Assembly (NCBI RefSeq): GCF_000737765.1 | Contig: NZ_JPRI01000002.1 | Coordinates: forward strand, 372,001 to 436,000 | Direction of reading: 5' to 3' | DNA length: 64,000 nucleotides | Source: Chryseobacterium vrystaatense | GTDB taxonomy: Bacteria; Bacteroidota; Bacteroidia; Flavobacteriales; Weeksellaceae | In this document: in pieces, positions 37,277 through 47,135 of the stretch | Layout: each line of letters starts with the position of its first letter | How positions within the stretch are numbered: the stretch's first letter is position 1 | Notes under the pieces: generated by a model | What the model saw: only the letters and a program-made list of their open reading frames with translations | What the model was told of the DNA's origin: nothing | The model's database searches: none | Position numbers and translations under genes: made by a program

Positions 37277-37418
37277 AGTGGTTGTTTTTGGAAAACCTGA
37301 TGCAAACTTATTGAATTTTTTGAGCAAATGAATAGTAGTTATGGTAAAATTAGCATTTCCTTTGTTCGCGTTTCATGTTTTCAAATAGAAGCTATAGATG
37401 TAATAGTAACAAAAACAC

Positions 37419-37448
37419 ATTGATATTTTCTTTGATTGCTTACATTTG
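37419..37448 (+). promoter_or_regulatory. Putative promoter of the M16 peptidase gene
   Basis: TACATTTG at 37441-37448 matches the TAnnTTTG -7 box and lies 27 bp before the start codon; ATTG at 37419-37422 is in place for the -33 element (18-bp spacing). Confidence 0.5.
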
Positions 37449-37475
37449 TAGTGCATTCAGATCTAAAAGAATGAA

Positions 37476-40355
37476 ATGAGTAAGCTTATGATTGACAAAA
37501 GATACAGAGAAACGGTTCATACAGATAAAAACAACTACGAATATATTACAGTAACGCATGACGAAAATAAGGTAAGAATCTATACGCTGAAGAATGGCTT
37601 AAAGGTTTTTCTGGCCCAGAATTTTGATGCACCAAGGATACAGACCTATATTCCGGTAAGAACAGGAAGTAATAATGATCCTTCTGACAACACAGGACTT
37701 GCCCATTATCTGGAACATATGATGTTTAAAGGAACTTCCAGAATCGGAACTCACAATTGGGAAAAGGAAAAGGAACTTCTTGACCAGATCTCTGCATTAT
37801 ATGAGGAACATAAAGCCGAACAGGATCCTGAAAAGAAAAAAGAAATCTATAAAAAAATAGACGAAGTATCCCAGAATGCCAGCCAGTATGCAATCGCCAA
37901 CGAATATGACAAAGTGATTTCTTCCCTGGGTGCCAGTGGAACGAATGCCCATACCTGGTTTGATGAAACGGTTTACAAAAATAATGTTCCAAATAATGAG
38001 CTTGAAAAATGGCTTAAAATAGAAAAGGAAAGATTTTCAGAAGTTGTACTGCGTCTTTTCCATACGGAATTAGAATCTGTATACGAGGAATTCAACCGTG
38101 CTCAGGATAATGATTCGAGGCTGGTGAATTATGAATTGATGGACGCTCTTTTTCCTACACACCCTAATGGCCAGCAAACTACGATAGGAAAACCGGAACA
38201 CTTGAAAAACCCTTCAATGAAGGCTATTCATAAATATTTTGATGAATATTACGTTCCCAATAATTATGCAATGGTTTTGGTGGGAGATCTCGATTTTGAA
38301 GAGACTATAAAGCTGGTTAATCAGTATTTTGGAACAATTCCTTACAGAGAGCTTCCAAAGAAAACCCCTGTCACTGAGCAGCCATTAACTCAAATTGTAA
38401 AAAGAACAGTAAAGAGCCCTACTACTCCAAGGGTTCAGCTTGCCTGGAGAACAGACAGCTATGGTACCAAGGAAGCTATGCTGGCAGACATTACCGCCAA
38501 TATTCTGAGCAACAGAGGAGAAGCAGGGCTGCTTGACCTTCATATCAACCAGACTCAAAGAATGCTTTGGGCACAGGCTTTTTCTGTAGGTCTGAAACAA
38601 TATGGATATTTTTCTATTGTCGCTGTTCCAAAGGAAACCCAAACCATGGACGAAGCAAAAGAGATGGTTCTGGAACAGATTGAGCTGATCAAAAAAGGAG
38701 ATTTTCCGGACTGGATCCTTCCAGCGATTATCAATGATTTTAAGCTTCAGCGTTTGAAAGGACTTGAAACAGCAGATGGACTGGCTACAAACCTTTACGA
38801 CACCTATATAAAAGGAAGATCCTGGGAGCAGGAACTGAACGAGCTGGACGAATATCAGGATTTTACCAAAGAAGATGTCGTAGATTTTGCCAATACATTT
38901 TTTAAAGACAATTATGTTGAGGTTTACAAAGAGAAAGGGGTTAATGACCAATTGGTAAGAGTTGAAAATCCGGGGATCACCCCCATTAAGATCAACCGTG
39001 ATGCACAGTCTGATTTTTTAAAGGAAATTTTAGCAGAAAAGACTGACGACATACAGCCGGAATTCATCGATTATGAAAAAGAAATTCTTACAGATACAAT
39101 AAAGGATAAAAAGCTGAGCTTTGTGACTAATAGATACAATGACATTGCACAGGTTCATTTTATTTTCCCTTTTGGAAGCGATAACGACAGAGACCTTGGA
39201 ATATCCACTCAGCTTCTTCAATATCTTGGAACTGCAGACCTTTCGCCTGAGGATTTGAAAAAGGAATTCTTTAAGATCGGGGTCAGCAATGATTTTAAAA
39301 CAACCAATGAACAGCTTGTAATCTCATTAAGCGGGCTGGAGGAAAATATTGAAAAAGGCATTTCCCTTCTGCAGCACTGGATGTATGATGTACAGGCCGA
39401 TCAGGAAATTTATAAACAGTTTGTAGAAACTGTTTTGGAAAACCGTCAGGCTTCCAGAAAAGATAAAAACCGTATCATGACCGCTCTTACCAATTATACG
39501 AAACTGGGCAGTTTCTCACGGTACACGGATATCATTTCGAAAGAAGATCTTGAAAAGAGTAATGCAGAAATCTTTACAGACCGTATGAAAAAGCTTTTCC
39601 AATATCCTTATCAGGTATTTTTCTACGGAAGAGATCTTGGAAATTTCAAGCAGTACATCGGGAAGTACGTAGAAAATGCGAGTTTGGAAATTCCTGAGCC
39701 TAAAAAATATCCTGAACCTGAAACCAACGGTAAAGTTTATTTCACGGATTATGACATGGTACAGATGGAAATGAGCAAGGTTGGAAGAGGACATCAGGTA
39801 AATACTTCAAACTTTGGAAAGATCAATGTTTTCAATGAATATTTCGGAAGAGGGCTTTCGTCCATCGTTTTCCAGGAAATCCGTGAAAGTAAAAGTTTAG
39901 CATATTCTGCGTATGTCTCTTATGCAGCGAATTCTGAACTGGGACATCCTGACTATATCACAACGTACATCGGAACCCAGCCCGATAAACTTCAGACTGC
40001 GGTAAGTACAATGAGTGAGCTGATGAATGAACTTCCTGAGGTTCCAACCCAGTTTGAAAATGCACGAAACGCTGCTCTTAAACAAATTGCTTCAACCAGA
40101 ATTACCCGAACCAATATATTTTTCAATACATTAAGACTGAAAAAACTAGGGATTTACCACGATTTCAGAAAGGACATTTACGGTCAGATCAAAACTTTGA
40201 CTTTTGAAGACGTAAAAATGTTCTATCAAACAGAAATCAAACCGATCCACTTCAACACGGCCATTATCGGTAAAAAGGAAAACCTTGATATGGATGCTGT
40301 CAATGAGATGGGAGAATTTAAAGAATTAAGTCTGAAAGATATTTTTGGAGATTAA
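37476..40355 (+). CDS. M16-family zinc metallopeptidase (insulinase-like)
   Basis: 959 residues with two M16 halves. The inverted zinc motif HXXEH is at 77-81 (AHYLEHMMFKGT), and the third ligand is the downstream Glu in ELESVYEEFNRAQDND. The second half (from ~residue 520) lacks the motif and has the usual support role (GRGLSSIVFQEIRESKSLAY, the R/Y substrate-binding segment). No signal peptide is visible, unlike many Bacteroidota M16 proteins, so a cytoplasmic place is predicted unless the start is wrong. An alternative ATG lies 4 codons inside. Such enzymes degrade peptides of up to ~70 residues in their closed chamber. Confidence 0.93.
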   Translation: MSKLMIDKRYRETVHTDKNNYEYITVTHDENKVRIYTLKNGLKVFLAQNFDAPRIQTYIPVRTGSNNDPSDNTGLAHYLEHMMFKGTSRIGTHNWEKEKELLDQISALYEEHKAEQDPEKKKEIYKKIDEVSQNASQYAIANEYDKVISSLGASGTNAHTWFDETVYKNNVPNNELEKWLKIEKERFSEVVLRLFHTELESVYEEFNRAQDNDSRLVNYELMDALFPTHPNGQQTTIGKPEHLKNPSMKAIHKYFDEYYVPNNYAMVLVGDLDFEETIKLVNQYFGTIPYRELPKKTPVTEQPLTQIVKRTVKSPTTPRVQLAWRTDSYGTKEAMLADITANILSNRGEAGLLDLHINQTQRMLWAQAFSVGLKQYGYFSIVAVPKETQTMDEAKEMVLEQIELIKKGDFPDWILPAIINDFKLQRLKGLETADGLATNLYDTYIKGRSWEQELNELDEYQDFTKEDVVDFANTFFKDNYVEVYKEKGVNDQLVRVENPGITPIKINRDAQSDFLKEILAEKTDDIQPEFIDYEKEILTDTIKDKKLSFVTNRYNDIAQVHFIFPFGSDNDRDLGISTQLLQYLGTADLSPEDLKKEFFKIGVSNDFKTTNEQLVISLSGLEENIEKGISLLQHWMYDVQADQEIYKQFVETVLENRQASRKDKNRIMTALTNYTKLGSFSRYTDIISKEDLEKSNAEIFTDRMKKLFQYPYQVFFYGRDLGNFKQYIGKYVENASLEIPEPKKYPEPETNGKVYFTDYDMVQMEMSKVGRGHQVNTSNFGKINVFNEYFGRGLSSIVFQEIRESKSLAYSAYVSYAANSELGHPDYITTYIGTQPDKLQTAVSTMSELMNELPEVPTQFENARNAALKQIASTRITRTNIFFNTLRLKKLGIYHDFRKDIYGQIKTLTFEDVKMFYQTEIKPIHFNTAIIGKKENLDMDAVNEMGEFKELSLKDIFGD

Positions 40356-40365
40356 AAAAAATACA

Positions 40366-40394
40366 GACCGCTTCAGTAATGAGGCGGTTTTTTT
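40366..40394 (+). terminator. Terminator of the M16 peptidase gene
   Basis: Stem ACCGCTTCA/TGAGGCGGT (one G-T pair), loop GTAA, then seven T. Confidence 0.88.
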
Positions 40395-40400
40395 ATTTTT

Positions 40401-40490
40401 AGAGACAAGAATCAAGAGTCAGGAACCAAGATTTTAGATGTCAGATATAAGATATAAGACATCAGATTTCAGATTTCAGACATAAAGTTC
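40401..40490. repeat. Dispersed TCAGAT-type repeat
   Basis: AGAGACAAGAATCAAGAGTC, then AAGATTTTAGATGTCAGATA and two TCAGATT heptamers before CAGACATAAAG. It shares the order 'caagaatcaagat - tagatgtcag - atttcagac' with the repeats at 35655 and 44967. Non-coding, between a terminator and the end of the convergent GNAT gene. Confidence 0.75.
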
Positions 40491-40598
40491 AGGCTAAAGA
40501 TGATGAGACAAAATAAGAATATTTTAAATGCTGCAATCCTATTCAAAAACTAGAATCATGAGAACCGCCACTCTCCGACTCTCAAACCTGCCCCTCAT

Positions 40599-41675
40599 CT
40601 ACGTCATCATACAATCTCCATCTCCATCCTGATAATGGGGATCAAATCCTTTGGGAAGGTCATTGAGTAATTGTTTGTGAAAAAGATATTCCCGTTTAAA
40701 ATGACGTTTATAGATTTTGGGAAATGCTTTAGATGTATCCAGATGTATATTTAATTCTTTATGATAACTGGTCAGTGCCTTCACCTTATTTTTAACGATA
40801 AAATAGTTTAAGAAATCAATAAAATGGTCCAAACCAAATTCGGAATAGAGGTAGGGAATTTTGAGATATTCATCTCTTAAGAGCAATAGCGAACAGGAGG
40901 TAAACACATTGTTGTCATCATAAACTTTTATCCAGAAGTATTTAAAAGTTTCTGAATAACTTGAAAAAAGATATTTTCCGTCTTTTTTTCCTTCCAGTAC
41001 CCAAGGGTTGTTTATAAATACATTGATTTCATCAGCACTGCGCCTGCTTTGAAATTTTGAAATAAAATCAGAACTCTCTGCATCAATCTGATCAAGTATT
41101 TCGAATCTGATTTTAGGCTTTTTTACCCAACTGTTTTTTAAAGCTATCAAAGAATTAGCTGTAGTATCAACGATGCGAAAAAGAGGAGTCAGCGCTTTTG
41201 TCTCAGGCTTTTTTCCGGGAATCATTTTAGCAGCATCGGTCTGGAAATAGTACCGTTTGCCTTCTTTTGGAAAAACGTCCTCAAAAACGCCCATAATGGT
41301 ATACAATGCTTCTGCTTCTCTGGTAAATTCAGTTATAGCGATACGGTCTTTATATTCTTCAAAAACCTTTTTCAGCAGTTTTTTTGGCACTCTTTTTTCA
41401 CGAAATTCACTGTTTACATAAAGGGTGCTTAACCAGGCATAGCTAAATTCTTTTCCGTCAATAATAAAATTATCAGGAAAGCAACCTACATAACCGGCAA
41501 GTTTTTCTTCGTGGAAAGCCAGAATAAGAAGTGTTTGATCATCCGAGGCTTTTGGATTTTTGATATGAGATTCTGCACGGTGTCTGGTAATGGGGAGAAA
41601 ATCATACTTTTGGAAATCGCCGGAGGAAATAAACTCTCTGAGCTGTTTTCTGTTATAGGTTTTAAGCTGTATCAT
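40599..41675 (-). CDS. GNAT-family acetyltransferase-like protein
   Basis: 358 residues. The N-terminal ~130 residues have GNAT features: LAFHEEKLAGYVGCFPD, then FSYAWLSTLYVNSEFREKRV (strand 4 and the acetyl-CoA pyrophosphate loop, here a degenerate R..RV.KKL) and IAITEFTREAEALYTIMGVF. The C-terminal half (from ~160) is a second, unassigned domain containing KYFWIKVYDDNNVFTSCSLLL. The start overlaps the stop of the polysaccharide deacetylase gene by 4 bp, so both are made together and probably act in carbohydrate modification (inference). Confidence 0.8.
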   Translation of the reverse strand: MIQLKTYNRKQLREFISSGDFQKYDFLPITRHRAESHIKNPKASDDQTLLILAFHEEKLAGYVGCFPDNFIIDGKEFSYAWLSTLYVNSEFREKRVPKKLLKKVFEEYKDRIAITEFTREAEALYTIMGVFEDVFPKEGKRYYFQTDAAKMIPGKKPETKALTPLFRIVDTTANSLIALKNSWVKKPKIRFEILDQIDAESSDFISKFQSRRSADEINVFINNPWVLEGKKDGKYLFSSYSETFKYFWIKVYDDNNVFTSCSLLLLRDEYLKIPYLYSEFGLDHFIDFLNYFIVKNKVKALTSYHKELNIHLDTSKAFPKIYKRHFKREYLFHKQLLNDLPKGFDPHYQDGDGDCMMT

Positions 41676-42673
41676 TTCCGTACAATTTTATTTTTACCCA
41701 TCATTTTCTTCAGCCTGAAATAAGCTGTTTCTTTTTTCAGAATCTTTTCTCCGCTCTCTCCCATCTCCATTGGAATTCTCTGAAAGTTTCTTTCCACACT
41801 GTCGAGTTTTATACCGGCACATCCGAAGCTGAACCTGATTTCCTTATTTTTAAACAATTCGTCAAAGAAATCTTTTTTAACTCCAAAATCCGTGAAGGGA
41901 AAGGCAAAAGCTTCATGTAAAAATCCCTGTTCTTTTAAATAACTGAAAGTGCGGTCCGTTGTTTCCATCTGCTGACCGAGGGAAAGATCTCCATATTGAG
42001 GGTGATCCCAGCTATGGGATGATATTCCAAACCCTTTTTCAGTCAACATTTTTAATTCCTGCACATTCATATAGGGCTTTTGCTCTTTAGAATAGGCTCT
42101 GTAATCTATTCCAAGTTGTTCTGCCAACGGTTCCAGAATATCTTTTTCCTGATATTTAATCTTCAAAATACTATTGATTAAAGCTTCTTTTCCCTTGTTG
42201 TTTTCGAGGGACAGCAAAGTATATATTTCAGGGGCTATAACGTTTGTTTTTTCAAGGGTATCTATAAGAAGACTTGCCTTGCATCTGAACATCATATCCT
42301 TATTATCAACAAAAGCAGGATTGATAAAATTACAGGCATAAATTCCTTTGCGTTCCAGAATGGGAACAGCTACATCATAAAATTGTCTGAAACCATCATC
42401 AAAAGTAAGAAGAGCGACCTTCTTTTTAGGTTTAAAACTACCATTGGCAAAGTCTTTAAATTCAGACCAGCTGATCATCTGGAAATGCTTTGAAAAACAG
42501 TCGAGATCGTCTTCGAACTGTCTGGAATTTTTGTAGTTGATGACATGCCTGATATGAGGCAAATGATCATCTGAAACACAGTGATAAAGAGGCAGGCAGT
42601 ATTCCAGCGGAAAAGACTTTCCGATATGGTCTGTTTCGAAAGCTGTAAGTATATTGATGATTTTATCTTTCAT
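41672..42673 (-). CDS. Polysaccharide deacetylase (NodB-like)
   Basis: 333 residues. Metal and catalytic motifs of carbohydrate esterase family 4 are seen: motif 1 VALLTFDDGFRQFYDVAVP (the two Asp) and motif 2 SSHSWDHPQYGDLS (HxxxH-type ligands). A later AFAFPFTDFG segment corresponds to motif 3. There is no signal peptide. Such enzymes remove N- or O-acetyl groups from polysaccharides or lipid-linked sugars. It is followed by a GNAT gene with a 4-bp overlap. Confidence 0.9.
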   Translation of the reverse strand: MKDKIINILTAFETDHIGKSFPLEYCLPLYHCVSDDHLPHIRHVINYKNSRQFEDDLDCFSKHFQMISWSEFKDFANGSFKPKKKVALLTFDDGFRQFYDVAVPILERKGIYACNFINPAFVDNKDMMFRCKASLLIDTLEKTNVIAPEIYTLLSLENNKGKEALINSILKIKYQEKDILEPLAEQLGIDYRAYSKEQKPYMNVQELKMLTEKGFGISSHSWDHPQYGDLSLGQQMETTDRTFSYLKEQGFLHEAFAFPFTDFGVKKDFFDELFKNKEIRFSFGCAGIKLDSVERNFQRIPMEMGESGEKILKKETAYFRLKKMMGKNKIVRK

Positions 42674-42680
42674 CTCTATT

Positions 42681-42722
42681 AAATAAAAAGAATCTATTCA
42701 AACAGGATTTAAATAGATTCTT
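42681..42722 (-). terminator. Terminator of the S46 peptidase gene
   Basis: Perfect 11-bp arms AAGAATCTATT and AATAGATTCTT, followed on the reverse strand by TTTTTATTT, 20 bp beyond the S46 stop codon. Confidence 0.8.
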
Positions 42723-42742
42723 AAAGGTATTACTTTTATGTA

Positions 42743-44881
42743 TTATTTGATCACCTTCATTTCGTCAATCAGCCATTTAGAATCGGCAAATTTATCAATA
42801 ATGAAGAGGATATATTTTGTATCGACCATAATATTTCGGCTGAAACGCGGATCATAGTTGATATCACTCATCGTTCCTTCCCACTGTCTGTCGAAGTTCA
42901 GTCCCACAAGGTTTCCATTGGCATCAAGAGCCGGACTTCCTGAGTTACCTCCTGTTGTGTGGTTGGTTGCAGTGAATCCTACCGGAACATCTCCTGTTTT
43001 ATCTTTATAAGCTCCATAATCTTTTTTGTTGTATAGATCAATCAGTTTTTTAGGAACGTCGAATTCATAATCTCCGGGAACATATTTTTCAATAACCCCT
43101 GCAAGATGCGTCTGGTAACCGTAAGAAACAGCGTCTCTTGGAGTTGATCCTTTTACTTTTCCATAAGTTACACGAAGGGTAGAGTTAGCATCCGGAAAGA
43201 ATTTTCTGTCTTTATCCGTTGCCATCTGCTGTGCCATGAATTTCTTCTGAAGATCATCAATTTTCCCCTGAAGAGTAGTAAACTGAGGATCTGCAGCTTT
43301 CATGTATGTTTCCTTCATTAAAGCATACAACTGAAAAATAGGATCTTTCTTCAAAGTTCTGATCAGCTTATCCTGATTAGAAAAAGCCTTCTCAATATCT
43401 GCTGTCAGAGCGGCCCCATTGACCTGAGCTCTTCCGGTAACGATTGAATTTTTGGACATCTCCTCTATGATTGGGATATTCTGATTTTCGTCTTTATACT
43501 TGTTGAATCCTACAGGTAAGAATTGAGGTGCTGTCTTATTTACATATAAAGCCAGAAGTTTTGCCGTTACTTTTGCATCAAGTTCTGCGCTGTAATCTTT
43601 GTAGAAAGAAGTTACTTTTCCTTTTAATTTAGCAAGCTCTTTGTCGTCCATTTTACCGGCTTCAGTCGATACGATATAGTCATAGTAATCGCCTGCAAGC
43701 TTAAGGGTTTCTGCATTTCTCACCACTTCTGTATAGTAAGCGTTGTTTAATGCGTAAGGAGCCTGGTCATTATAGAGTTTATTCAGCTGATCCAATGTAG
43801 TTTTGATCTCAGGATTCTTTGCGATAAGAGACCCTTCGTACATTACTTTTTTCTCGACAGCATTGGATTTCTTTAATCCTTCTACCTCCCCGATCCATTT
43901 TTTCCAGTAATTGGCTACTGATGCATATTTTGAAGCATATTTAATACGTGTTTCACTGTCTGCACGCATTTTTTCGTCTAATGTTTTCAAAGCTACCTCA
44001 CGTACAGCAATTCTCGCAGGATCAATATCTTTCATGATTTTCTCCACTGCTACTGCAGGAAGATATTCTGTAGTTTTTCCCGGGAATCCGAATACGAATG
44101 TAAAATCGTTCTCAGCTTTATCTTTAATAGAAACCGGCAAATAATGTTTCGGAACGTAAGGAATATTGTCTTTCGAATATTCTGCGGGTTTATTGTCTTT
44201 ACCTGCATAAATTCTAAACATCGAGAAATCTCCTGTATGTCTCGGCCACACCCAGTTGTCTGTATCGCTTCCGAATTTTCCAATGCTTTGAGGCGGTGCC
44301 CCAACCAAACGGATATCTTTGTACGTTTCAGTGGTATAAGCGTAATATTTATTACCATAATACATTGACTTAACAATGATCGACTGGTAAGATTCTATTT
44401 TCTGAGCGTTTTTATAAACCTCGATATTTTTGTTGATTTTTTTTGTCAGTTCAGGTTCTACAAGGTTATCTGTTCCTTCTAAAATCTGATCTGTTGCTTC
44501 TTTGATGTCTACAATGAAGTCTACTTTTACACCCGGATTTGGAAGCTCTCCCTCCGGATTTTTAGCCCAAAAACCATTGGAAAGAAGGTCATTCTGTACC
44601 GTAGAATGTGCCTGAATCTGCCCATATCCACAGTGGTGGTTGGTCAGTAATAAGCCTTTAGGTGAAATAATTTCCGCGGTACATCCACCGTTAAACTGCA
44701 CGACCGCATCCTTTATGCTTGGCTTCTGGGTATTGAAAATGTCCTTAGCAGAGATCTTCATACCCAGATCCTTCATTTCCTTTTCATTAAGCTCTGTCGG
44801 AATCCACATTCCTCCATATTGCTGAGCAAATGCCATTGCAGCCGGCAAAAGAAATACGGATAAAAGTATCTTTTTTGTCAT
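42743..44881 (-). CDS. S46-family dipeptidyl-peptidase, DPP11-like
   Basis: 712 residues from the ATG at 44881 (a TTG six bases upstream is not needed). Signal peptide MTKKILLSVFLLPAAMAFAQ. Chymotrypsin-like triad: His in LLLTNHHCGYG (82-83), Asp in GSDTDNWVWPRHTGDFS and Ser647 in GGNSGSP. The residue after the strand NFD is Arg665 (NFDRQWEG). In Porphyromonas DPP11 an Arg at this place gives Asp/Glu preference, while DPP7 has Gly, so acidic P1 specificity is predicted from that knowledge. Periplasmic enzyme releasing dipeptides for amino-acid nutrition. Confidence 0.94.
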   Translation of the reverse strand: MTKKILLSVFLLPAAMAFAQQYGGMWIPTELNEKEMKDLGMKISAKDIFNTQKPSIKDAVVQFNGGCTAEIISPKGLLLTNHHCGYGQIQAHSTVQNDLLSNGFWAKNPEGELPNPGVKVDFIVDIKEATDQILEGTDNLVEPELTKKINKNIEVYKNAQKIESYQSIIVKSMYYGNKYYAYTTETYKDIRLVGAPPQSIGKFGSDTDNWVWPRHTGDFSMFRIYAGKDNKPAEYSKDNIPYVPKHYLPVSIKDKAENDFTFVFGFPGKTTEYLPAVAVEKIMKDIDPARIAVREVALKTLDEKMRADSETRIKYASKYASVANYWKKWIGEVEGLKKSNAVEKKVMYEGSLIAKNPEIKTTLDQLNKLYNDQAPYALNNAYYTEVVRNAETLKLAGDYYDYIVSTEAGKMDDKELAKLKGKVTSFYKDYSAELDAKVTAKLLALYVNKTAPQFLPVGFNKYKDENQNIPIIEEMSKNSIVTGRAQVNGAALTADIEKAFSNQDKLIRTLKKDPIFQLYALMKETYMKAADPQFTTLQGKIDDLQKKFMAQQMATDKDRKFFPDANSTLRVTYGKVKGSTPRDAVSYGYQTHLAGVIEKYVPGDYEFDVPKKLIDLYNKKDYGAYKDKTGDVPVGFTATNHTTGGNSGSPALDANGNLVGLNFDRQWEGTMSDINYDPRFSRNIMVDTKYILFIIDKFADSKWLIDEMKVIK

Positions 44882-44966
44882 AATCAAAATTTTGCCCCAA
44901 TTTACAAAGAATATTATACATATGCCTTATGTAATTTTTTGCGGGATATTGGGATGAGAATTTGGA

Positions 44967-45030
44967 TAAGAGTCAGGAACCAAGAATTAAGATGCCAGAC
45001 GTCAGATTTCAGATTTCAGACATTAGACAT
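44967..45030. repeat. Dispersed TCAGAT-type repeat
   Basis: AAGAGTCAGGAACCAAGAAT, GATGCCAGACG and two TCAGATT heptamers ending in TCAGACATTAGACAT. Same family as 40401-40490. The rest of the 359-bp gap (44882-45240) shows no gene or hairpin I can support. Confidence 0.75.
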
Positions 45031-45240
45031 TTTATTCAATATTCAAATTTTCAGAAGATTCACGGATGAGGCTTTATTACTTTCATCAGACAACCAGCAA
45101 CTCATGTACACCCACAAACTCTTATGCCCAAACCACTCCTGATCTTCTATCCAAATCCCCCAAACATACACCTTGCCAATGGCTCAGTTTTTGTTTGAAT
45201 TACAGCACTTAATTATTAATATATTTTAAATTATTACATC

Positions 45241-45732
45241 ATGATGAATAGCAAAATGTTCATTCTCGGAATTGCATCAGCGGTTTTTTTGGTATCGTGT
45301 AATCAGAAAGAAAAAACTACCGAAAGTACAGACGCAGCAACAGATTCTGCAGCAGTTCAGACAATACCATCAGACAGCAGTATTACAAAAGCTACTCCTA
45401 CTGCTCCCGGTGACACTTCAGAAAATGCTTTGGACTGGCCTGGTACTTATGAAGCTATAGTTCCTTGTGCAGACTGTCCGGGAATCAACACTTCTCTTAC
45501 TCTTAATAATGATAAAACATTCAATATCACTGAAGAATACATCCAAAGAGATTCAAAAAAACAGGATAAAGGAACTTTTGAATGGGACGCAACCGGAAGT
45601 ATGATCACTTTAAAAGGAAAAACGGCCCATTACAAGTACAAAGTGGGTGAAAATAAATTGATACAGCTTGATATGGACGGAAAGGAAATTGCCGGACCCC
45701 ACAAGGATCTGTATATTTTCAAGAAAAAATAA
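45241..45732 (+). CDS. NlpE-like outer-membrane lipoprotein
   Basis: 163 residues. Lipoprotein signal peptide with lipobox FLVSC (Cys20), a Ser/Thr/Asp-rich linker (21-64), then an NlpE N-terminal domain: GTYEAIVPCADCPGINTSL with the CxxC pair Cys76/Cys79, and KTFNITEEYIQRDSKKQDKG. NlpE in E. coli is a copper-resistance and envelope-stress (Cpx) lipoprotein; here no Cpx system lies nearby, so only the fold is asserted. The start is either of two adjacent ATG codons. It is monocistronic and convergent to mgtC. Confidence 0.87.
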   Translation: MMNSKMFILGIASAVFLVSCNQKEKTTESTDAATDSAAVQTIPSDSSITKATPTAPGDTSENALDWPGTYEAIVPCADCPGINTSLTLNNDKTFNITEEYIQRDSKKQDKGTFEWDATGSMITLKGKTAHYKYKVGENKLIQLDMDGKEIAGPHKDLYIFKKK

Positions 45733-45762
45733 GGGCTCAGGCCTTTATTTTTTTGCTTTGTC

Positions 45763-46410
45763 TTAAAACTGGTACGCTGTAATTTTAGGATCATTGATGA
45801 GACTTCTTACTACTTCATCATGTTTAGTATGTTTCCCTGTGAGCCTCCAGGTTATGGATAGATTTCCCTGTGTATACTGCATTTTCAGCATAAAATATTT
45901 AAGATGGTGGTCTTCAAATATTTTTTCGCAATGGCTGATATCTTCTGATCCCACCACCGTGATTCTGTATTCTCTAATCTTGTGGCTGCTGTCTATAAAA
46001 TTCTGTAGATAAATAAGTGCACTCAGAATCAAAATAACCAAAGCTGTTCCTAAAAGCGAAAGATAGACATACCCTGAACCTACGGCCATTCCTATGGAAG
46101 CGGTAGCCCAGATGGTGGTTGCTGTTGTGATTCCATCAATCTTGTTGTCCCCTTTAAAAATAACGCCAGCTCCCAGAAAACCGATCCCGGTAATGATATT
46201 GGCTGCAAGACGGTCAGGATTCTGAACTCCTATTTTTATGGAAAGAATGGTAAAAAGACAGGATCCGAAACACACCAAAATAAATGTACGGAGTCCCGCA
46301 GATTTATTCCGGTATTCGCGTTCTGCACCGATCATCAGCCCCAGAAGGACAGAGATCAGTATCAGCAGCAGCTCGTTTTGAACCGCAAAATGATCCTGAA
46401 GAAATTCCAT
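45763..46410 (-). CDS. MgtC/SapB-family membrane protein
   Basis: 215 residues. The N-terminal ~130 residues hold four to five membrane helices with the MgtC signature (LLGLMIGAEREYRNKSAGLRT, AANIITGIGFLGAGVIFKG, ITTATTIWATASIGMAVG). The C-terminal ~75 residues are a small soluble ACT-like domain (REYRITVVGSEDISHCEKIF). MgtC proteins are linked to Mg2+ limitation and control of the F-type ATPase in Salmonella; the role in free-living Bacteroidota is less clear. Confidence 0.92.
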   Translation of the reverse strand: MEFLQDHFAVQNELLLILISVLLGLMIGAEREYRNKSAGLRTFILVCFGSCLFTILSIKIGVQNPDRLAANIITGIGFLGAGVIFKGDNKIDGITTATTIWATASIGMAVGSGYVYLSLLGTALVILILSALIYLQNFIDSSHKIREYRITVVGSEDISHCEKIFEDHHLKYFMLKMQYTQGNLSITWRLTGKHTKHDEVVRSLINDPKITAYQF

Positions 46411-46553
46411 TATATAGAGTTTTACATGACTAAAATTACGATAAAAAAGTATATCACAATATTTTTTGAACTTTGTACTTTAGCTTTATCAAAATTCTCA
46501 TTTAAAAGAAAAGTTTTGTAATATTACATTTTAAAATCAATAACAGATTCACC

Positions 46554-47108
46554 ATGGAACCTACTTTTTTTGCAATAAAGGAAGAATTCAGAAAGTGGCT
46601 GGAGGACAATCATATGAAAGAAAAGGAAGTTCTGGTAGGTTTCTATAAAAAAGGTACCGGAAAAGCTTCTATGAACTGGTCCGAATCTGTGGATCAGGCG
46701 TTATGTTTTGGATGGATAGACGGCGTCAGAAGATCAATAGACAGTGAAAGTTATTATAACCGTTTTACCCCTAGAAAACCGAACAGTAACTGGAGTCTCA
46801 TTAACATTAAAAAAGTCGAAGAGCTTACGAAAGCCGGGCTGATGACTTCTGAAGGACAGAAAGCATTTGAAGCAAGAAAAGAGGATAAAACAGGGGTTTA
46901 TTCGCATGAGACGGAACATATTCTTGATCCTGCGTATGAGAAGAAGTTCAAAACTCATAAAAATGCCTGGGAATTTTTTGAAAAGCAGGCTCCATCTTAT
47001 AAAAAGGTGACCATTCACTGGCTAATGAGTGCAAAACAGGAAACAACAAGACTTTCAAGACTGGATAAAGTAATCAGCGAAAGCGAACAGTTAAAAAGAT
47101 TAAAATAA
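46554..47108 (+). CDS. YdeI/OmpD-associated family protein
   Basis: 184 residues without signal peptide. Contains the family blocks VGFYKKGTGKASMNWSESVD, ALCFGWIDGVRRSID and YYNRFTPRKPNSNWSLINIK, then a C-terminal Lys/Glu-rich helical part ending in RLSRLDKVISESEQLKRLK. Family members are common in soil and water bacteria and are described as bacteriocin-protection or OmpD-associated proteins, with no established chemistry. The Imm22-like gene follows 27 bp later. Confidence 0.88.
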   Translation: MEPTFFAIKEEFRKWLEDNHMKEKEVLVGFYKKGTGKASMNWSESVDQALCFGWIDGVRRSIDSESYYNRFTPRKPNSNWSLINIKKVEELTKAGLMTSEGQKAFEARKEDKTGVYSHETEHILDPAYEKKFKTHKNAWEFFEKQAPSYKKVTIHWLMSAKQETTRLSRLDKVISESEQLKRLK

Positions 47109-47135
47109 ATATACAGTATACTTAAAAAATAATTT

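Noticed and set aside
38385-38951. 188-codon frame antisense to the M16 peptidase
   Set aside because: Shadow frame; hydrophobic and Cys-rich composition results from reversed codons.
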